64,000 bases of DNA from Pseudaquabacterium pictum (GCF_005403045.1 NZ_BJCL01000003.1:434001-498000); one strand, 5' to 3'. Shown: positions 35,101-44,069, counted from the stretch's first letter. Numbers and translations: made by a program. Notes: a model not told the origin generated them from the letters alone.

Positions 35101-36368
35101 GTGGCGGCTGGGCGCACCGGCTGCGGCACTCGCTGCAGGCGCGGCTGGTGCTGGTGTTCCTGGCGCTGGCGCTGGGCACCACGCTGCTGTTCGTGTCGGC
35201 CACGCGCGAGCTGTTCTCCACCGGCTGGCGTGAACTGGCCCGCCCGCTGGTGGCCGACTACCTGGACCGCCTGAGCGCCGACCTCGGCAGCCCGCCCGAT
35301 GTGGCGCGGGCCCAGGCCCTGGTGCAGCGCCTGCCGCTGTCGGTGCGCATCGACGGGCCGCAGGTGCAGTGGACCTCGCACCCGCAGCGCGATCGCCACG
35401 GCCCGCGCGATCCGGAGTGGCGCGACGCGCTGGAACGCCGCAGCGCCGACGGCCACCGCATCCGTTTCGGGCTGGACTGGGGTGGCGCCGGCTGGCAGGA
35501 CCGGCCGCGCTGGTTCGGCTGGGCCATGCTGGCGGCGCTGCTGGCGCTGACCGCCGGCGCCTGGGCCTGGGTGCGCCTCCTGTTGCGGCCGTTGGGCGAC
35601 ATCCAGGCCGGTGCGCGGCGCTACGGCGACGGTGACTTCTCCCAGCCCATTCCGCAGACGCGGCAGGACGAGCTGGGTGCGCTGGCGGCGCAGGTCAATG
35701 CCATGGCCACCAGCCTGCAGCACATGCTCGCCGGCCAACGCGGCCTGCTGCTGGCCATCAGCCATGAGCTGCGCTCACCGCTCACCCGCGCCCGCCTGCA
35801 TGCCGAGCTGCTGGATGACGGCGCCGAGCGCGCCGCCCTGCTGCGCGACCTGGGCCAGATGCGCGACCTGATCAGCGATCTGCTCGAAGGTGAGCGCCTC
35901 GCCGGCGGCGCCGCGGCATTGCAGCGCGAGGCGGTCGACATCCATGCGCTGGTGCAGGACCTGGTTGATGGCAGCTTTGCCGGCCGCGGCATCACGCTGC
36001 AGCTGGCGCCCGGCATGCCGCTGGTGCAGGCTGACCGCAGCCGGCTGCAGCTGCTGCTGCGAAACCTACTGGACAACGCGTTGCGCCATGGCGCCGGCAC
36101 GCCGGTGCAGGTGCAGGCCGTGGCGCAGGGCGATGGCTGGTGCCTGCGGGTGCGTGACCACGGGCCAGGCGTCGACCCGGCGGCGCTGGCGCGGCTGGGC
36201 GAGCCGTTCTACCGGCCCGATGCGGCGCGCAGCCGCGGCGCGGGTGGGGTGGGGCTGGGGTTGTACCTGTGCCGGCTGGTGGCGCAGTCGCACGGCGGCA
36301 CGCTGCAGTGGCGCAACGCTGCGCCGGGGCTGGAGGTCAGCTTCTGCCTGCCTGCCCGGCCAGCGTGA
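35097..36368 (+). CDS. Sensor histidine kinase (CpxA/RstB-like)
   Basis: A 423-residue membrane kinase. Transmembrane segments at about 17-34 and 140-160 enclose a roughly 105-residue periplasmic sensor. HAMP covers about 163-212 and the phospho-acceptor is His223 (ISHELRSPLTR). The ATPase has N-box NLLDNALRHG, G1 DHGPGVD, F-box EPFYRPD and G2 GVGLGLYL. It is coupled to the regulator by an ATGA overlap. The small periplasmic domain could contact the Spy-like lipoprotein. The 3' end overlaps the convergent DUF3047 gene by 32 nt. Confidence 0.93.
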   Translation: MSGGWAHRLRHSLQARLVLVFLALALGTTLLFVSATRELFSTGWRELARPLVADYLDRLSADLGSPPDVARAQALVQRLPLSVRIDGPQVQWTSHPQRDRHGPRDPEWRDALERRSADGHRIRFGLDWGGAGWQDRPRWFGWAMLAALLALTAGAWAWVRLLLRPLGDIQAGARRYGDGDFSQPIPQTRQDELGALAAQVNAMATSLQHMLAGQRGLLLAISHELRSPLTRARLHAELLDDGAERAALLRDLGQMRDLISDLLEGERLAGGAAALQREAVDIHALVQDLVDGSFAGRGITLQLAPGMPLVQADRSRLQLLLRNLLDNALRHGAGTPVQVQAVAQGDGWCLRVRDHGPGVDPAALARLGEPFYRPDAARSRGAGGVGLGLYLCRLVAQSHGGTLQWRNAAPGLEVSFCLPARPA

Positions 36369-37194
36369 TGTCGCCGTACCAGGCCTCGAGCTGCAGCTTC
36401 AGCGCGTCGGCATCGGTCAGCACGCCCACGCCGATGATGGTGCCGGGCGCTTCACCGTACACCCGCCGGAAATCGGCCACCACGTCGCGCTGGTAGTGCA
36501 GCCAGCGGCCGGCGCGCTGGCCGCCTGATTCCACCGTCAGGTACTGGATGCGGCTGGTGCGGTGGTTGCGGTGCACCGATTCCACCGCATGGCGGCCACC
36601 ATCCCACACATACATCAGCGTGGCATAGGGCAGGCGCTGGCCGGTGAACAGCTCCACCTGGTCGAAGAACAACCGGTCCCGCAGCGACAGGCGGGTCTGG
36701 TCGCCGTCGAAGGCCAGGATCAGCCGCGCCGGGCAGTCGTCGAGCACCGCTTCGGACACATCGGCCTGGGGCGCCACCTCGCGCACACGCCAGCTGAACT
36801 GCAGCTGGCCCTGCTCGGCCGGATCGATCTGCACCGCGCAGCGCAGGCCGGTGGCCGAGGCGCTGGCGCGGGCGTTGAGCACACGGCGGTCGCCGTCGCG
36901 CACGACGGTGTAGCGGGTGCGGGTGAGATCCCGCCGCAAGGCATAAGGCCGCCAGCCTGCAGGCGGCTGGCCCGGCACGGCCTCGGAGAACGGCACCACC
37001 TGGGGCGCCGGCACCGGCTCGGCCACGGCGTCGGAATGCGGCTCGCCGGCCGGCGGCGCACTGGCGCAGCCACCAAGGCCCGCTGCGGCGGCACCCAATC
37101 CCAGCGCGCCAGCCAGCCAGCGGCGGCGTGGCCAATCCTCGGAAGCCGCCGGCCCGTCGAACCCGGCGGCGGCCGGTGCGCACTTCGGCAACAT
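36337..37194 (-). CDS. DUF3047 lipoprotein
   Basis: A 285-residue protein. The N-terminus carries PRRRWLAGALGLG and a lipobox near residue 43 (GLGGCASA), so it is probably a lipoprotein, possibly exported by Tat. The rest matches DUF3047: FSWRVREVAPQADVSEA, DDCPARLILAFDGD, YVWDGGRHAVESV, GTIIGVGVLTDADAL. DUF3047 domains are beta-jelly-roll-like and of unknown function. It overlaps the convergent histidine kinase gene by 32 nt at the 3' end. Confidence 0.87.
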   Translation of the reverse strand: MLPKCAPAAAGFDGPAASEDWPRRRWLAGALGLGAAAAGLGGCASAPPAGEPHSDAVAEPVPAPQVVPFSEAVPGQPPAGWRPYALRRDLTRTRYTVVRDGDRRVLNARASASATGLRCAVQIDPAEQGQLQFSWRVREVAPQADVSEAVLDDCPARLILAFDGDQTRLSLRDRLFFDQVELFTGQRLPYATLMYVWDGGRHAVESVHRNHRTSRIQYLTVESGGQRAGRWLHYQRDVVADFRRVYGEAPGTIIGVGVLTDADALKLQLEAWYGDITLAGQAGRS

Positions 37195-37337
37195 CCCGCA
37201 ACCCCTGCAATGCCCGGCAGCACAGCGCGCCGGAACTTCCGGGCGCGATGCTAGCGGCGCGGCGCGCCTTGGGAACCCCCGGTTTGTCTGGGGTGGCGGT
37301 CGGGGCGGGCGGGGTCAGCCCGCTGCCAGCGGCAGGC

Positions 37338-37598
37338 TCAGCGGCCGACGCCGTCCATCGCCCGCAGCGCGGCGGCGCGCAGGTCGGAGGCGAAGCCGGG
37401 CTCGGTCGGCTCGACACGGGCGGCCCAGTCGAGCACATCCTCGGCGGTGCGCGGCTCCTGCTTGCCCAGGCTGAGCTGCCAGCGGTCCAGGCGGCGCAAG
37501 CCCTCGATCAGCATCGCGGCGCCATTGGCGAACCACAGCGAGCCACGGGGAATGGTGAGGCGGGCAGGGCGCCCGTAGGTCATCGATGCACTGGTCAT
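37338..37598 (-). CDS. Small conserved-looking hypothetical protein
   Basis: An 86-residue soluble protein (RLTIPRGSLWFANGAAMLIE ... AARVEPTEPGFASDLRAAAL). I recognise no family. Support for it being real: a GGAG about 11 nt before the ATG, GC3-rich codons, and a good -10 box upstream (TATACT, 37657-37652 on the minus strand). No signal or membrane segment. Confidence 0.6.
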   Translation of the reverse strand: MTSASMTYGRPARLTIPRGSLWFANGAAMLIEGLRRLDRWQLSLGKQEPRTAEDVLDWAARVEPTEPGFASDLRAAALRAMDGVGR

Positions 37599-37651
37599 GG
37601 TGTTGACTCCATCAGTTGCACAGCACCCGGATCGGGTTCGTGTTGCAGTGC

Positions 37652-37657
37652 AGTATA
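37652..37657 (-). promoter_or_regulatory. Candidate -10 box for the small hypothetical gene
   Basis: TATACT on the minus strand, 54 nt before the start codon, stands out in this GC-rich DNA. No matching -35 box was found at 16-18 nt, so the promoter may need an activator. Confidence 0.4.
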
Positions 37658-38094
37658 GGGTTTTCCCTTGCTCCTGGCGTCCTTTGGGACTTGTCCGCTG
37701 TCAAGAAGCTGTGTCGGGCTTCACACCGCCGCTGGTTGCGGTGGTGCCTGCACCGCTTGACGCCGGGCGCCGCCTTGCCCACACTGCGCCACCTTCCACC
37801 ACTTCGAGGAGCGTGCCATGAACAAGATCGCCATTGCCCCCTCGTCGGACCGCGCGGCCTGAGCCTGCGCACCGGCGGCCATCCGGCCGCCGTGGTTGAC
37901 CCGGGCGCCTTCGGCGCCCAAGCGCGCGCAGCCCTGCTGCCGCTGCGGACCGACCCCTCTCCATCCATGCCCGTGGTGGTGCGCGCCCCGCGCCGCCACC
38001 ACATTGGCCTGTGCCGCCATCGGGTGGCCGGGCGCCGGCTGGTGGATCCGGGTTGCCGTGCGGCACCGGACCACCGGTCTTCCGGATTGCGCAG
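37658..38094. other. Stretch without a secure gene upstream of rsgA, with a promoter and 14-codon ORF
   Basis: About 440 nt. It contains a promoter-like pair (TTGACG 37757-37762, 17 nt, CACACT 37780-37785) and a 14-codon ORF with a strong ribosome-binding site (37818). After that ORF's stop the -1 frame continues with GC3-rich codons (LRTGGHPAAVVDPGAFGAQ...) up to and through the rsgA start. Several frames are open here by GC bias, so this may be a decayed or frameshifted gene, or only leader sequence. Confidence 0.4.
37818..37862 (+). CDS. 14-codon ORF, possible leader peptide or frameshifted gene start
   Basis: ATG 37818 begins MNKIAIAPSSDRAA and stops at TGA 37860-37862. GAGGAGC lies 7 nt before the ATG, better than for most genes in the window, and a TTGACG-N17-CACACT promoter ends about 33 nt upstream. 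It could be a leader peptide for rsgA (which starts 232 nt downstream) or the intact start of a gene that continues in the -1 frame. No homologue is known to me. Confidence 0.35.
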   Translation: MNKIAIAPSSDRAA

Positions 38095-39219
38095 ATGCAA
38101 CAACCGATCGATTTTCCCGCCCTGCAGGCCATCGGCCTGGGGGCGACGATGCAGGCCCGTCTGGCCTGCGGTGTCGCCGACCCGCTGGCGCGCCCGATGC
38201 GCCTGCTGGAAGTGCAGCGCGGCCACTGGCTGCTGCACGATGGCCACCAGGTCCACCGTGCCCGCTGTGCCACCGCGCTGCAGCAGGACTTGCTGGCCGA
38301 GGGTGAAGCCCTGGCCGTGGGCGACTGGGTGCTGGCCCGGCCCGACGACCCCGGCGGCTGCTGCATCACCTGCCGGCTGCTGCCGGTCAACCAGCTGACA
38401 CGCCGCACCGGCAGCGGCGGCCGCGCCGACCCGCGCGCCGGGGTGCAGCGCCAGGCCCTGGTCAGCAATATCGACACCGCGCTGCTGGTCATGGGCCTGG
38501 ACCACGACTTCCAGCTGCGCAGGCTGGAGCGCTACCTGGCCCTGGTGCAACTGGCTGGCGTAGCGCCTGTGCTGGTGCTGAGCAAGGCCGACACCGTGGC
38601 GCCGGCGCTGGCCGCGCGGCGGCTGGCCGAGGCGGCCGACATCCTGCCGTCGCGCACGCCGGCGCTGGCGCTGGACATGCGGCAGGCCGATGCTGCCGGC
38701 GCGCTGTCGGCGTGGCTGCAGCCCGGCCAGACGCTGGTGCTGCTGGGCAGCAGCGGCGCCGGCAAGAGCACGCTGGCCAACACCCTGCTGCTGGCCCACG
38801 GCGGCGCGGCCGGGCGCGACACCGGCGCGGTGCGTGACGACGACAGCCGCGGCCGCCACACCACCACGGTGCGCAGCCTGCTGCCGCTGCCCGGCGGCGC
38901 CTGCATCATCGATACGCCCGGGCTGCGTGCGCTGCGGCTGGATGTGGACGACGCCGGTCAGCTGGCCGATGCCTTTGGCGACGTGGCGCGGCTGGCGCCG
39001 CAGTGCCGCTTCCGCGACTGCCAGCACCGGCAGGAGCCGGGCTGTGCGGTGCGGCAGGCGCTGGACGGGCCGCGGCTGGACAACTACCACAAGCTGCTGC
39101 GCGAGGCCCAGCGCGACCAGCTGACAGTGCTGGAGCGCCAGGCCCAGCTGGCGCAGTGGAAGCAGCGCGGCCGCGCTGGCGCGGCGCGTGCCCGCGCCAA
39201 ACGCCAACCCGACGCCTGA
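38095..39219 (+). CDS. rsgA: Ribosome small-subunit-dependent GTPase A
   Basis: A 374-residue circularly permuted GTPase acting in late 30S assembly. An N-terminal OB-fold (about 30-100) is followed by G4 (LSKAD), G1 (GSSGAGKST), G2-region threonines (GRHTTT) and G3 (DTPG). The C-terminal zinc knuckle reads CRFRDCQHRQEPGC. The length suits the longer RsgA subtype, so it may be a second RsgA paralogue rather than the housekeeping copy. ATG 38095 is chosen as the family-like start; the frame is open to 38011. Confidence 0.92.
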   Translation: MQQPIDFPALQAIGLGATMQARLACGVADPLARPMRLLEVQRGHWLLHDGHQVHRARCATALQQDLLAEGEALAVGDWVLARPDDPGGCCITCRLLPVNQLTRRTGSGGRADPRAGVQRQALVSNIDTALLVMGLDHDFQLRRLERYLALVQLAGVAPVLVLSKADTVAPALAARRLAEAADILPSRTPALALDMRQADAAGALSAWLQPGQTLVLLGSSGAGKSTLANTLLLAHGGAAGRDTGAVRDDDSRGRHTTTVRSLLPLPGGACIIDTPGLRALRLDVDDAGQLADAFGDVARLAPQCRFRDCQHRQEPGCAVRQALDGPRLDNYHKLLREAQRDQLTVLERQAQLAQWKQRGRAGAARARAKRQPDA

Positions 39220-39289
39220 GCGTCCAGCCGCCGGAGGGCCGCGCCGGGGCGGGCATACTTCCGCCACCGGCCGAACCTGGCCTGCCGCC

Positions 39290-40480
39290 ATGCTGCTGCA
39301 CATCCCCACCCTGATGCTGGCCCTGCTGCTGGGCTTTCTGCTGCTGACGCTGGCACTGGGCGTGTCGCAGCAGGGCGTGCGCGCGCGGCCCGAGATCCGG
39401 CGCTGGACGCTGGGTTGCTGGGCGCTGCTGGGTGGCTTTGCCATGCTGGCCGCGCGGGTGGTGCTGCCGCTGGAGTTGTCGGTGGTGCTGGGCAATGCGC
39501 TGGTGTGCCTGGGTCTGGCCCTGTATGCGCAGGCCCTTTACCTGCTGCTGTGCGGCCACACCGGGCCACGGGCGCTGATGCAGGTGCAGCCGGGCATCTG
39601 GCTGGCCCTGCTGCTGATGCTGGATTGGCCGCTGAACCAGCGCACCGCCGTGCTGTCGCTGGTGTACTGCGCGCTGCTGCTGCCCAGCGTGCTGGTGATC
39701 GGGCGCCATGGCTGGCGGGCCGAACGCTCGCTGCGGGTGGTGGCCACCACGATGGCCTTGTCCGTCGCCGCGCATCTGGTACGGGCGGTGCACGCGCTGC
39801 TGCATCCCGATGACTACGGCACCCTGATGCAGGCCAGCCTGGGCCAGGGCCTGACCTTCCTGGTGGCCTTCATCTGCCTGCTGGGTGCGGGTTTCGGCTT
39901 CGTGCTGGCAGTGTTCGAGCGGGTGGCGAGCCAGATGGAGGAGATGGCCACCCGCGACGGCCTCACCGGCTGCTGGAACCGCAGCACCACCGATGCGCTG
40001 CTGGCCCACGAGCTGCAGCGCGGCCACCGTGCCGGCACGTCGGTGGCCTTCGTGCTGCTGGACCTGGACCATTTCAAGCAGGTGAACGACCGCCACGGCC
40101 ACCGCACCGGTGACGCCGTGCTGCGCGCCTTTGCCGATGCGGTGCGGCGGCGGCTGCGGGCGTCCGACGTGTTCGGCCGCACCGGCGGCGAGGAGTTTGG
40201 CCTGGTGCTGCCCGACACCGAGGTGGCCGGCGCCCGCTGGCTGGTGGAGGCGGTGCGCCGCGAGGTGGAGGCGCTGGCGCTGACCGACGAGCGCGGCCAG
40301 CCGGTGAAGGTGACGGTGTCGGCCGGCGTCGCGGTGGCCGATGCCCGCAGCCGGCTGTCGGGCGACCGGCTCTACGGCCAGGCCGACCAGAGCCTCTACG
40401 AAGCCAAGCGCGCCGGCCGCAACCGGGTGGAGGTGTACGGCATCACCGCCGGCGCGTCTGCCGCCTTGCCGCTGACCTGA
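39290..40480 (+). CDS. Membrane diguanylate cyclase (GGDEF)
   Basis: A 396-residue protein with about six hydrophobic segments in residues 1-205 and a cytoplasmic GGDEF domain (about 225-390). The active site is TGGEEFG, and the inhibitory RASD lies five residues before it, so it should be an active, feedback-limited cyclase. The membrane part resembles no sensor domain I can name. The start is ATG 39290, directly at the first membrane helix. Its stop lies 3 nt from that of the convergent trpS. Confidence 0.92.
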   Translation: MLLHIPTLMLALLLGFLLLTLALGVSQQGVRARPEIRRWTLGCWALLGGFAMLAARVVLPLELSVVLGNALVCLGLALYAQALYLLLCGHTGPRALMQVQPGIWLALLLMLDWPLNQRTAVLSLVYCALLLPSVLVIGRHGWRAERSLRVVATTMALSVAAHLVRAVHALLHPDDYGTLMQASLGQGLTFLVAFICLLGAGFGFVLAVFERVASQMEEMATRDGLTGCWNRSTTDALLAHELQRGHRAGTSVAFVLLDLDHFKQVNDRHGHRTGDAVLRAFADAVRRRLRASDVFGRTGGEEFGLVLPDTEVAGARWLVEAVRREVEALALTDERGQPVKVTVSAGVAVADARSRLSGDRLYGQADQSLYEAKRAGRNRVEVYGITAGASAALPLT

Positions 40481-40483
40481 ACC

Positions 40484-41689
40484 TCAATAGTTCAGGCCCA
40501 TGGCCTCGCGCACGTCCTTCATGGTCTGGCGGGCGACTGTGCGGGCCCGCTCGGTGCCCATCTCGACGATCCAGTGGATCTGCCTGGGGTTGGCCAGGTA
40601 GGCTTCGGCCCGCTCGCGCCAGGGCTGCTGCTCGCGGACGATGGCATCGATCACCGGCTGCTTGCAGTCCAGGCAGCCGATGCCGGCGGTGGTGCAGCCC
40701 TGCTGCACCCAGGCGCGGGTGTCGGCGTCGGTGTAGACCTTGTGGAACTCCCACACCGGGCATTTCTCCGGCGTGCCCGGATCGGTGCGGCGGGCGCGGG
40801 CGGGGTCGGTCTTCATGCCGCGCACCTTCTGCGTCACCACCGCCGGGTCGTCGCGCATCGCGATCGAGTTGTTGCGGCTCTTGGCCATCTTGTCGCCGTC
40901 CAGGCCGGGCAGCTTGCTGGTCTCGGTCAGCAGCACGTCCGGCTCGGTCAGGATGGACTTGCCGGTGCCCTTCAGGTGGCCCAGCAGCAGCTCGGTTTGG
41001 CTCTCGTCCAGCGTGCCGGCGGCCTGCAGCTTGCGCACCAGGGCCTCGCCCTTGGCCAGGGCCTCGGCCACGCCGTCCTGGCCGTAGGCCTTGCGCTGCT
41101 TCTCCAGGTAGCGCTGGTCGTCCTTGCCCAGCAGCGCCAGCGCCGCGGCCACCTGGGCGGCGTGGTCGGCAGCGCGGCCGTACAGGTGGTTGAAGCGGCG
41201 TGCCACCTCGCGGGTGATCTCCACGTGCGGCGCCTGGTCCTCGCCCACCGGCACATGGCTGGCTCGGTAGATCAGGATGTCGGCGGCCTGCAGCAGCGGG
41301 TAGCCCAGGAAGCCGTAGGTGGCGAGGTCCTTGTCCTTGAGCTTCTCGATCTGGTCCTTGTAGGTGGGCATGCGCTCCAGCCAGCCCAGCGGCGTGCCCA
41401 TCGCCAGCAGGGTGAACAGCTCGGCATGCTCGGGCAGGCGGCTCTGGATGAAGATGGTGGCCTTCTCCGGGTCCAGGCCGGCAGCCAGCCAGTCGATGAC
41501 CATCTCGTAGACCGATTTCTCGATCACCGCGCGGTCCTCGTAGTGCGTGGTCAGCGCATGCCAGTCGGCCACGAAGTAGAAGCAGTCGTGGTCGTCCTGC
41601 AGCCGCACCCAGTTCTTGAGCGCGCCGTGGTAGTGGCCGAGGTGCAGGGCGCCGGTGGGGCGCATGCCGGAGAGTACGCGGGGTCGCAT
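40484..41689 (-). CDS. trpS: Tryptophan--tRNA ligase
   Basis: A 401-residue class I aminoacyl-tRNA synthetase charging tRNA-Trp. HIGH-equivalent GALHLGHYHG (13-22) and KMSKS-equivalent DKMAKS are in place. Compared with the roughly 330-residue enteric enzyme it carries an insertion after the catalytic core and a cysteine-bearing segment (QQGCTTAGIGCLDCK), as in the longer proteobacterial type. It is divergent from purN with a 77-nt gap. Confidence 0.95.
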   Translation of the reverse strand: MRPRVLSGMRPTGALHLGHYHGALKNWVRLQDDHDCFYFVADWHALTTHYEDRAVIEKSVYEMVIDWLAAGLDPEKATIFIQSRLPEHAELFTLLAMGTPLGWLERMPTYKDQIEKLKDKDLATYGFLGYPLLQAADILIYRASHVPVGEDQAPHVEITREVARRFNHLYGRAADHAAQVAAALALLGKDDQRYLEKQRKAYGQDGVAEALAKGEALVRKLQAAGTLDESQTELLLGHLKGTGKSILTEPDVLLTETSKLPGLDGDKMAKSRNNSIAMRDDPAVVTQKVRGMKTDPARARRTDPGTPEKCPVWEFHKVYTDADTRAWVQQGCTTAGIGCLDCKQPVIDAIVREQQPWRERAEAYLANPRQIHWIVEMGTERARTVARQTMKDVREAMGLNY

Positions 41690-41766
41690 GGAATGGTCCT
41701 TGGGTCGAGCCGCGGATTCTGTCAGACGGCCCGGCCTAAACCGGCCCCGTACACTCCCGCCCCGTC

Positions 41767-42399
41767 ATGCAGCGCATCGTCATCCTGGTCTCCGGCCGCG
41801 GCAGCAATGCCCAGGCCATCCTGCACGCCTGCACAGCCGAGGGCTGGCCGGCCCGGGTCGTGGCGGTGGTCTCCAACCGGCCGGGCGCTGCCGCGCTGGA
41901 GTTTGCCGCGCAACAAGGCATCGCCACGGCGGTGGTCGACCACACGCTGCATGCCAGCCGCGAGGCCTTCGATGCCGCGCTGATGCAGGTGATCGACGGC
42001 TTCGCGCCCGACCTGGTGCTGCTGGCCGGCTTCATGCGCATCCTGACCGATGGCTTCGTGCAGCACTACGCCGGCCGGCTGCTGAACATCCATCCGTCGT
42101 TGCTGCCGGCCTTTGCCGGCTTGCACACCCACCGCCGCGCCATCGAGGCCGGCTGCAAGCTGGCCGGCGCCACGGTGCACCTGGTGACGCCGACGCTGGA
42201 CCATGGCCCCATCGTTGCCCAGGCGGTGGTGCCGGTGCGGCCCGACGACACGCCGCAGGCTCTGGCCGAACGGGTGCTGGAGGCCGAGCACCGCCTGTAT
42301 CCGCTGGCCGTGGGCTGGTGGGTGCGGGGTGAACTGCGGTTGGATGGCGGCGTGGTGCACCACACCGGCGAGGAATCTCAGCTGCTGCTGCCGGCCTGA
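41767..42399 (+). CDS. purN: Phosphoribosylglycinamide formyltransferase
   Basis: A 210-residue enzyme for the third step of purine synthesis: formyl transfer from 10-formyltetrahydrofolate to GAR. The phosphate loop is SGRGSNAQA, and the catalytic triad Asn107, His109 (NIHPSLLPAF) and Asp145 (LDHGPIVAQ) is intact. The last 22 nt overlap the convergent DUF1653 gene. Confidence 0.95.
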   Translation: MQRIVILVSGRGSNAQAILHACTAEGWPARVVAVVSNRPGAAALEFAAQQGIATAVVDHTLHASREAFDAALMQVIDGFAPDLVLLAGFMRILTDGFVQHYAGRLLNIHPSLLPAFAGLHTHRRAIEAGCKLAGATVHLVTPTLDHGPIVAQAVVPVRPDDTPQALAERVLEAEHRLYPLAVGWWVRGELRLDGGVVHHTGEESQLLLPA

Positions 42400-42650
42400 T
42401 CGGCATCCACGCGGGCGAAGCGCGGCTGTGTGACGCCGTCGACCACCACCGTCTCGAAGAACATCGCCCAGGGCCGCACCCACAGCGCGCCTTCTCCGTA
42501 CAGCGGCCGGTACAGCGCCAGCGGCTCCAGCGTCTCGCTGTGGCGCACCGCGCCGACCAGCTCGTACAGGTTGCCCTTGTAGTGGCGGTAGCGGCCCACG
42601 GGCACGGCGGGCAGGGGTGGCAGGTCGTCGGTGGGTGCGTCGGTGGACAT
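42378..42650 (-). CDS. DUF1653-family protein
   Basis: A 90-residue single-domain protein: VGRYRHYKGNLYELVGAVRH, SETLEPLALYRPLYGE and LWVRPWAMFFETV are the DUF1653 signature. The fold is small and beta-rich; its role is unknown, although the domain sometimes accompanies nucleotide-processing genes. The start at ATG 42650 opens the recognised domain after 18 residues. It lies 18 nt from the divergent RsmB-like gene. Confidence 0.87.
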   Translation of the reverse strand: MSTDAPTDDLPPLPAVPVGRYRHYKGNLYELVGAVRHSETLEPLALYRPLYGEGALWVRPWAMFFETVVVDGVTQPRFARVDADQAGSSS

Positions 42651-42668
42651 GGCAGGGATAATCGGCCG

Positions 42669-43928
42669 ATGCATCCTACCGCCCTGCTGGACCTGGCCAC
42701 TGAACTGCTGCGCGCGGTTCTCAAACTCGACGCCCCGGCCGACAGCATCGTCTCCGCCTTCTTCAAGCGCCATCGCAGCCTGGGCCCGCGCGAGCGGCAT
42801 GCCCTGGCCGAGACCGCCTACACCGTGCTGCGCCGCCGCCCGCTGTTGCAGCACCTGGCACAGAGCGGCACCGGCGCGCTGGAACGGCGCCTGGCCATTC
42901 TGGCCTGGTCGGGCGACGCCAACCTGCTGAAGGGCGCGCTGGGTTCCAACGAAGCCCAGTGGCGCCAGCAGGTCAAGGCCATCGACCCGGCCGGCTTTTC
43001 CGACAAGTTCCGCCACAACCTGCCCGACTGGCTGGCCTCGGCCCTGCGCAGCCAACTGGGCGACGAGGCCTTCTGGCCGCTGGTGGCTGCGCTGGACGAA
43101 CCCGCGCCGCTGGACCTGCGCGTCAACGTGCTCAAGGCCAAGCGCGAGGACATCCTGTCCACCCTCAACCAGGCCGGCCTGCGTGCCGCGCCCACGCCGT
43201 TCTCGCCCTGGGGCATCCGGGTGCCGGGCAAGCCGGCGCTGCAGAAGTTCGACGCCTTCGTGCGTGGCGATATCGAGGTGCAGGACGAAGGCAGCCAGCT
43301 GCTGGCCCTGCTGGTGGACGCCAAGCGCGGCGAGATGGTGGTCGACTTCTGCGCCGGTGCCGGCGGCAAGACCCTGGCGCTGGGCGCGGCCATGCGCTCG
43401 ACCGGCCGGCTGTATGCCTTTGACGTCAACGGCCACCGGCTGGATGCGCTGAAGCCGCGCATGGCCCGCAGCGGTCTGAGCAATGTGCATCCGGCGCAGA
43501 TTGCCCATGAGCGCGACGAGCGCATCAAGCGCCTGGCCGGCAAGATCGACCGGGTGCTCGTGGATGCGCCTTGCTCCGGCCTGGGCACGCTGCGCCGCAA
43601 TCCCGACCTGAAATGGCGCCAGAGCCCGCAGGCGGTGGCCGAGCTGACCGCCAAGCAGACCGCCATCCTCGACAGCGCCCAGCGGCTGGTGAAGCCGGGC
43701 GGGCGGCTGGTCTATGCCACCTGCAGCCTGCTGCGCGACGAGAACGAGGCCATCGCCGAGGCCTTCGGCGCGGCGCACCCGGATTTCATACCGCTGCCGG
43801 CCGACGAGGCCCTGGCCGCAGCGCATGTCGACCGGGCTGGCGAGCTGGTGGACAACGGTTACCTGCGCCTCTGGCCCAGCCGCCACGCCACGGATGGATT
43901 CTTCGCCGCCGTCTGGCAGCGCAAGTGA
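42669..43928 (+). CDS. RsmB/NOP-family RNA cytosine-C5 methyltransferase
   Basis: A 419-residue SAM-dependent m5C methyltransferase. An N-terminal NusB-like helical part (about 1-150) precedes the Rossmann domain with DFCAGAGGKTLALGAAM (SAM binding), DAPCSGLGTLRRNPD (one catalytic Cys) and YATCSLLRDEN (nucleophile Cys). This is the Fmu/RsmB arrangement, which methylates 16S rRNA C967, but it is shorter and not beside fmt as rsmB usually is, so it may be a paralogue with another target. Confidence 0.9.
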   Translation: MHPTALLDLATELLRAVLKLDAPADSIVSAFFKRHRSLGPRERHALAETAYTVLRRRPLLQHLAQSGTGALERRLAILAWSGDANLLKGALGSNEAQWRQQVKAIDPAGFSDKFRHNLPDWLASALRSQLGDEAFWPLVAALDEPAPLDLRVNVLKAKREDILSTLNQAGLRAAPTPFSPWGIRVPGKPALQKFDAFVRGDIEVQDEGSQLLALLVDAKRGEMVVDFCAGAGGKTLALGAAMRSTGRLYAFDVNGHRLDALKPRMARSGLSNVHPAQIAHERDERIKRLAGKIDRVLVDAPCSGLGTLRRNPDLKWRQSPQAVAELTAKQTAILDSAQRLVKPGGRLVYATCSLLRDENEAIAEAFGAAHPDFIPLPADEALAAAHVDRAGELVDNGYLRLWPSRHATDGFFAAVWQRK

Positions 43929-44063
43929 TTCCAGCGGACGGCCCGCGACCGTCTTGACGTGCCGCAACGGCTGCGCGTTGTTGCGGCGCACAACGCCCCC
44001 ATCTGGGAAACTGTGCGCTTTCCCGTACGCACAATCCGCATCGGGTTGCCATGGGGGCACCCT

Positions 44064-44069
44064 TACAAT
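44064..44069 (+). promoter_or_regulatory. Candidate -10 box of the desaturase gene
   Basis: TACAAT, 39 nt before the desaturase start codon, matches five of six consensus bases. No good -35 box is present at normal spacing, so an activator may be needed. Confidence 0.45.

Noticed and set aside
40476-40496. CCTGAAC / GTTCAGG inverted repeat at the trpS-GGDEF junction as a terminator
   Set aside because: Only 7 bp with a 7-nt loop and no T-tract on either strand; it overlaps both stop codons and may be chance.
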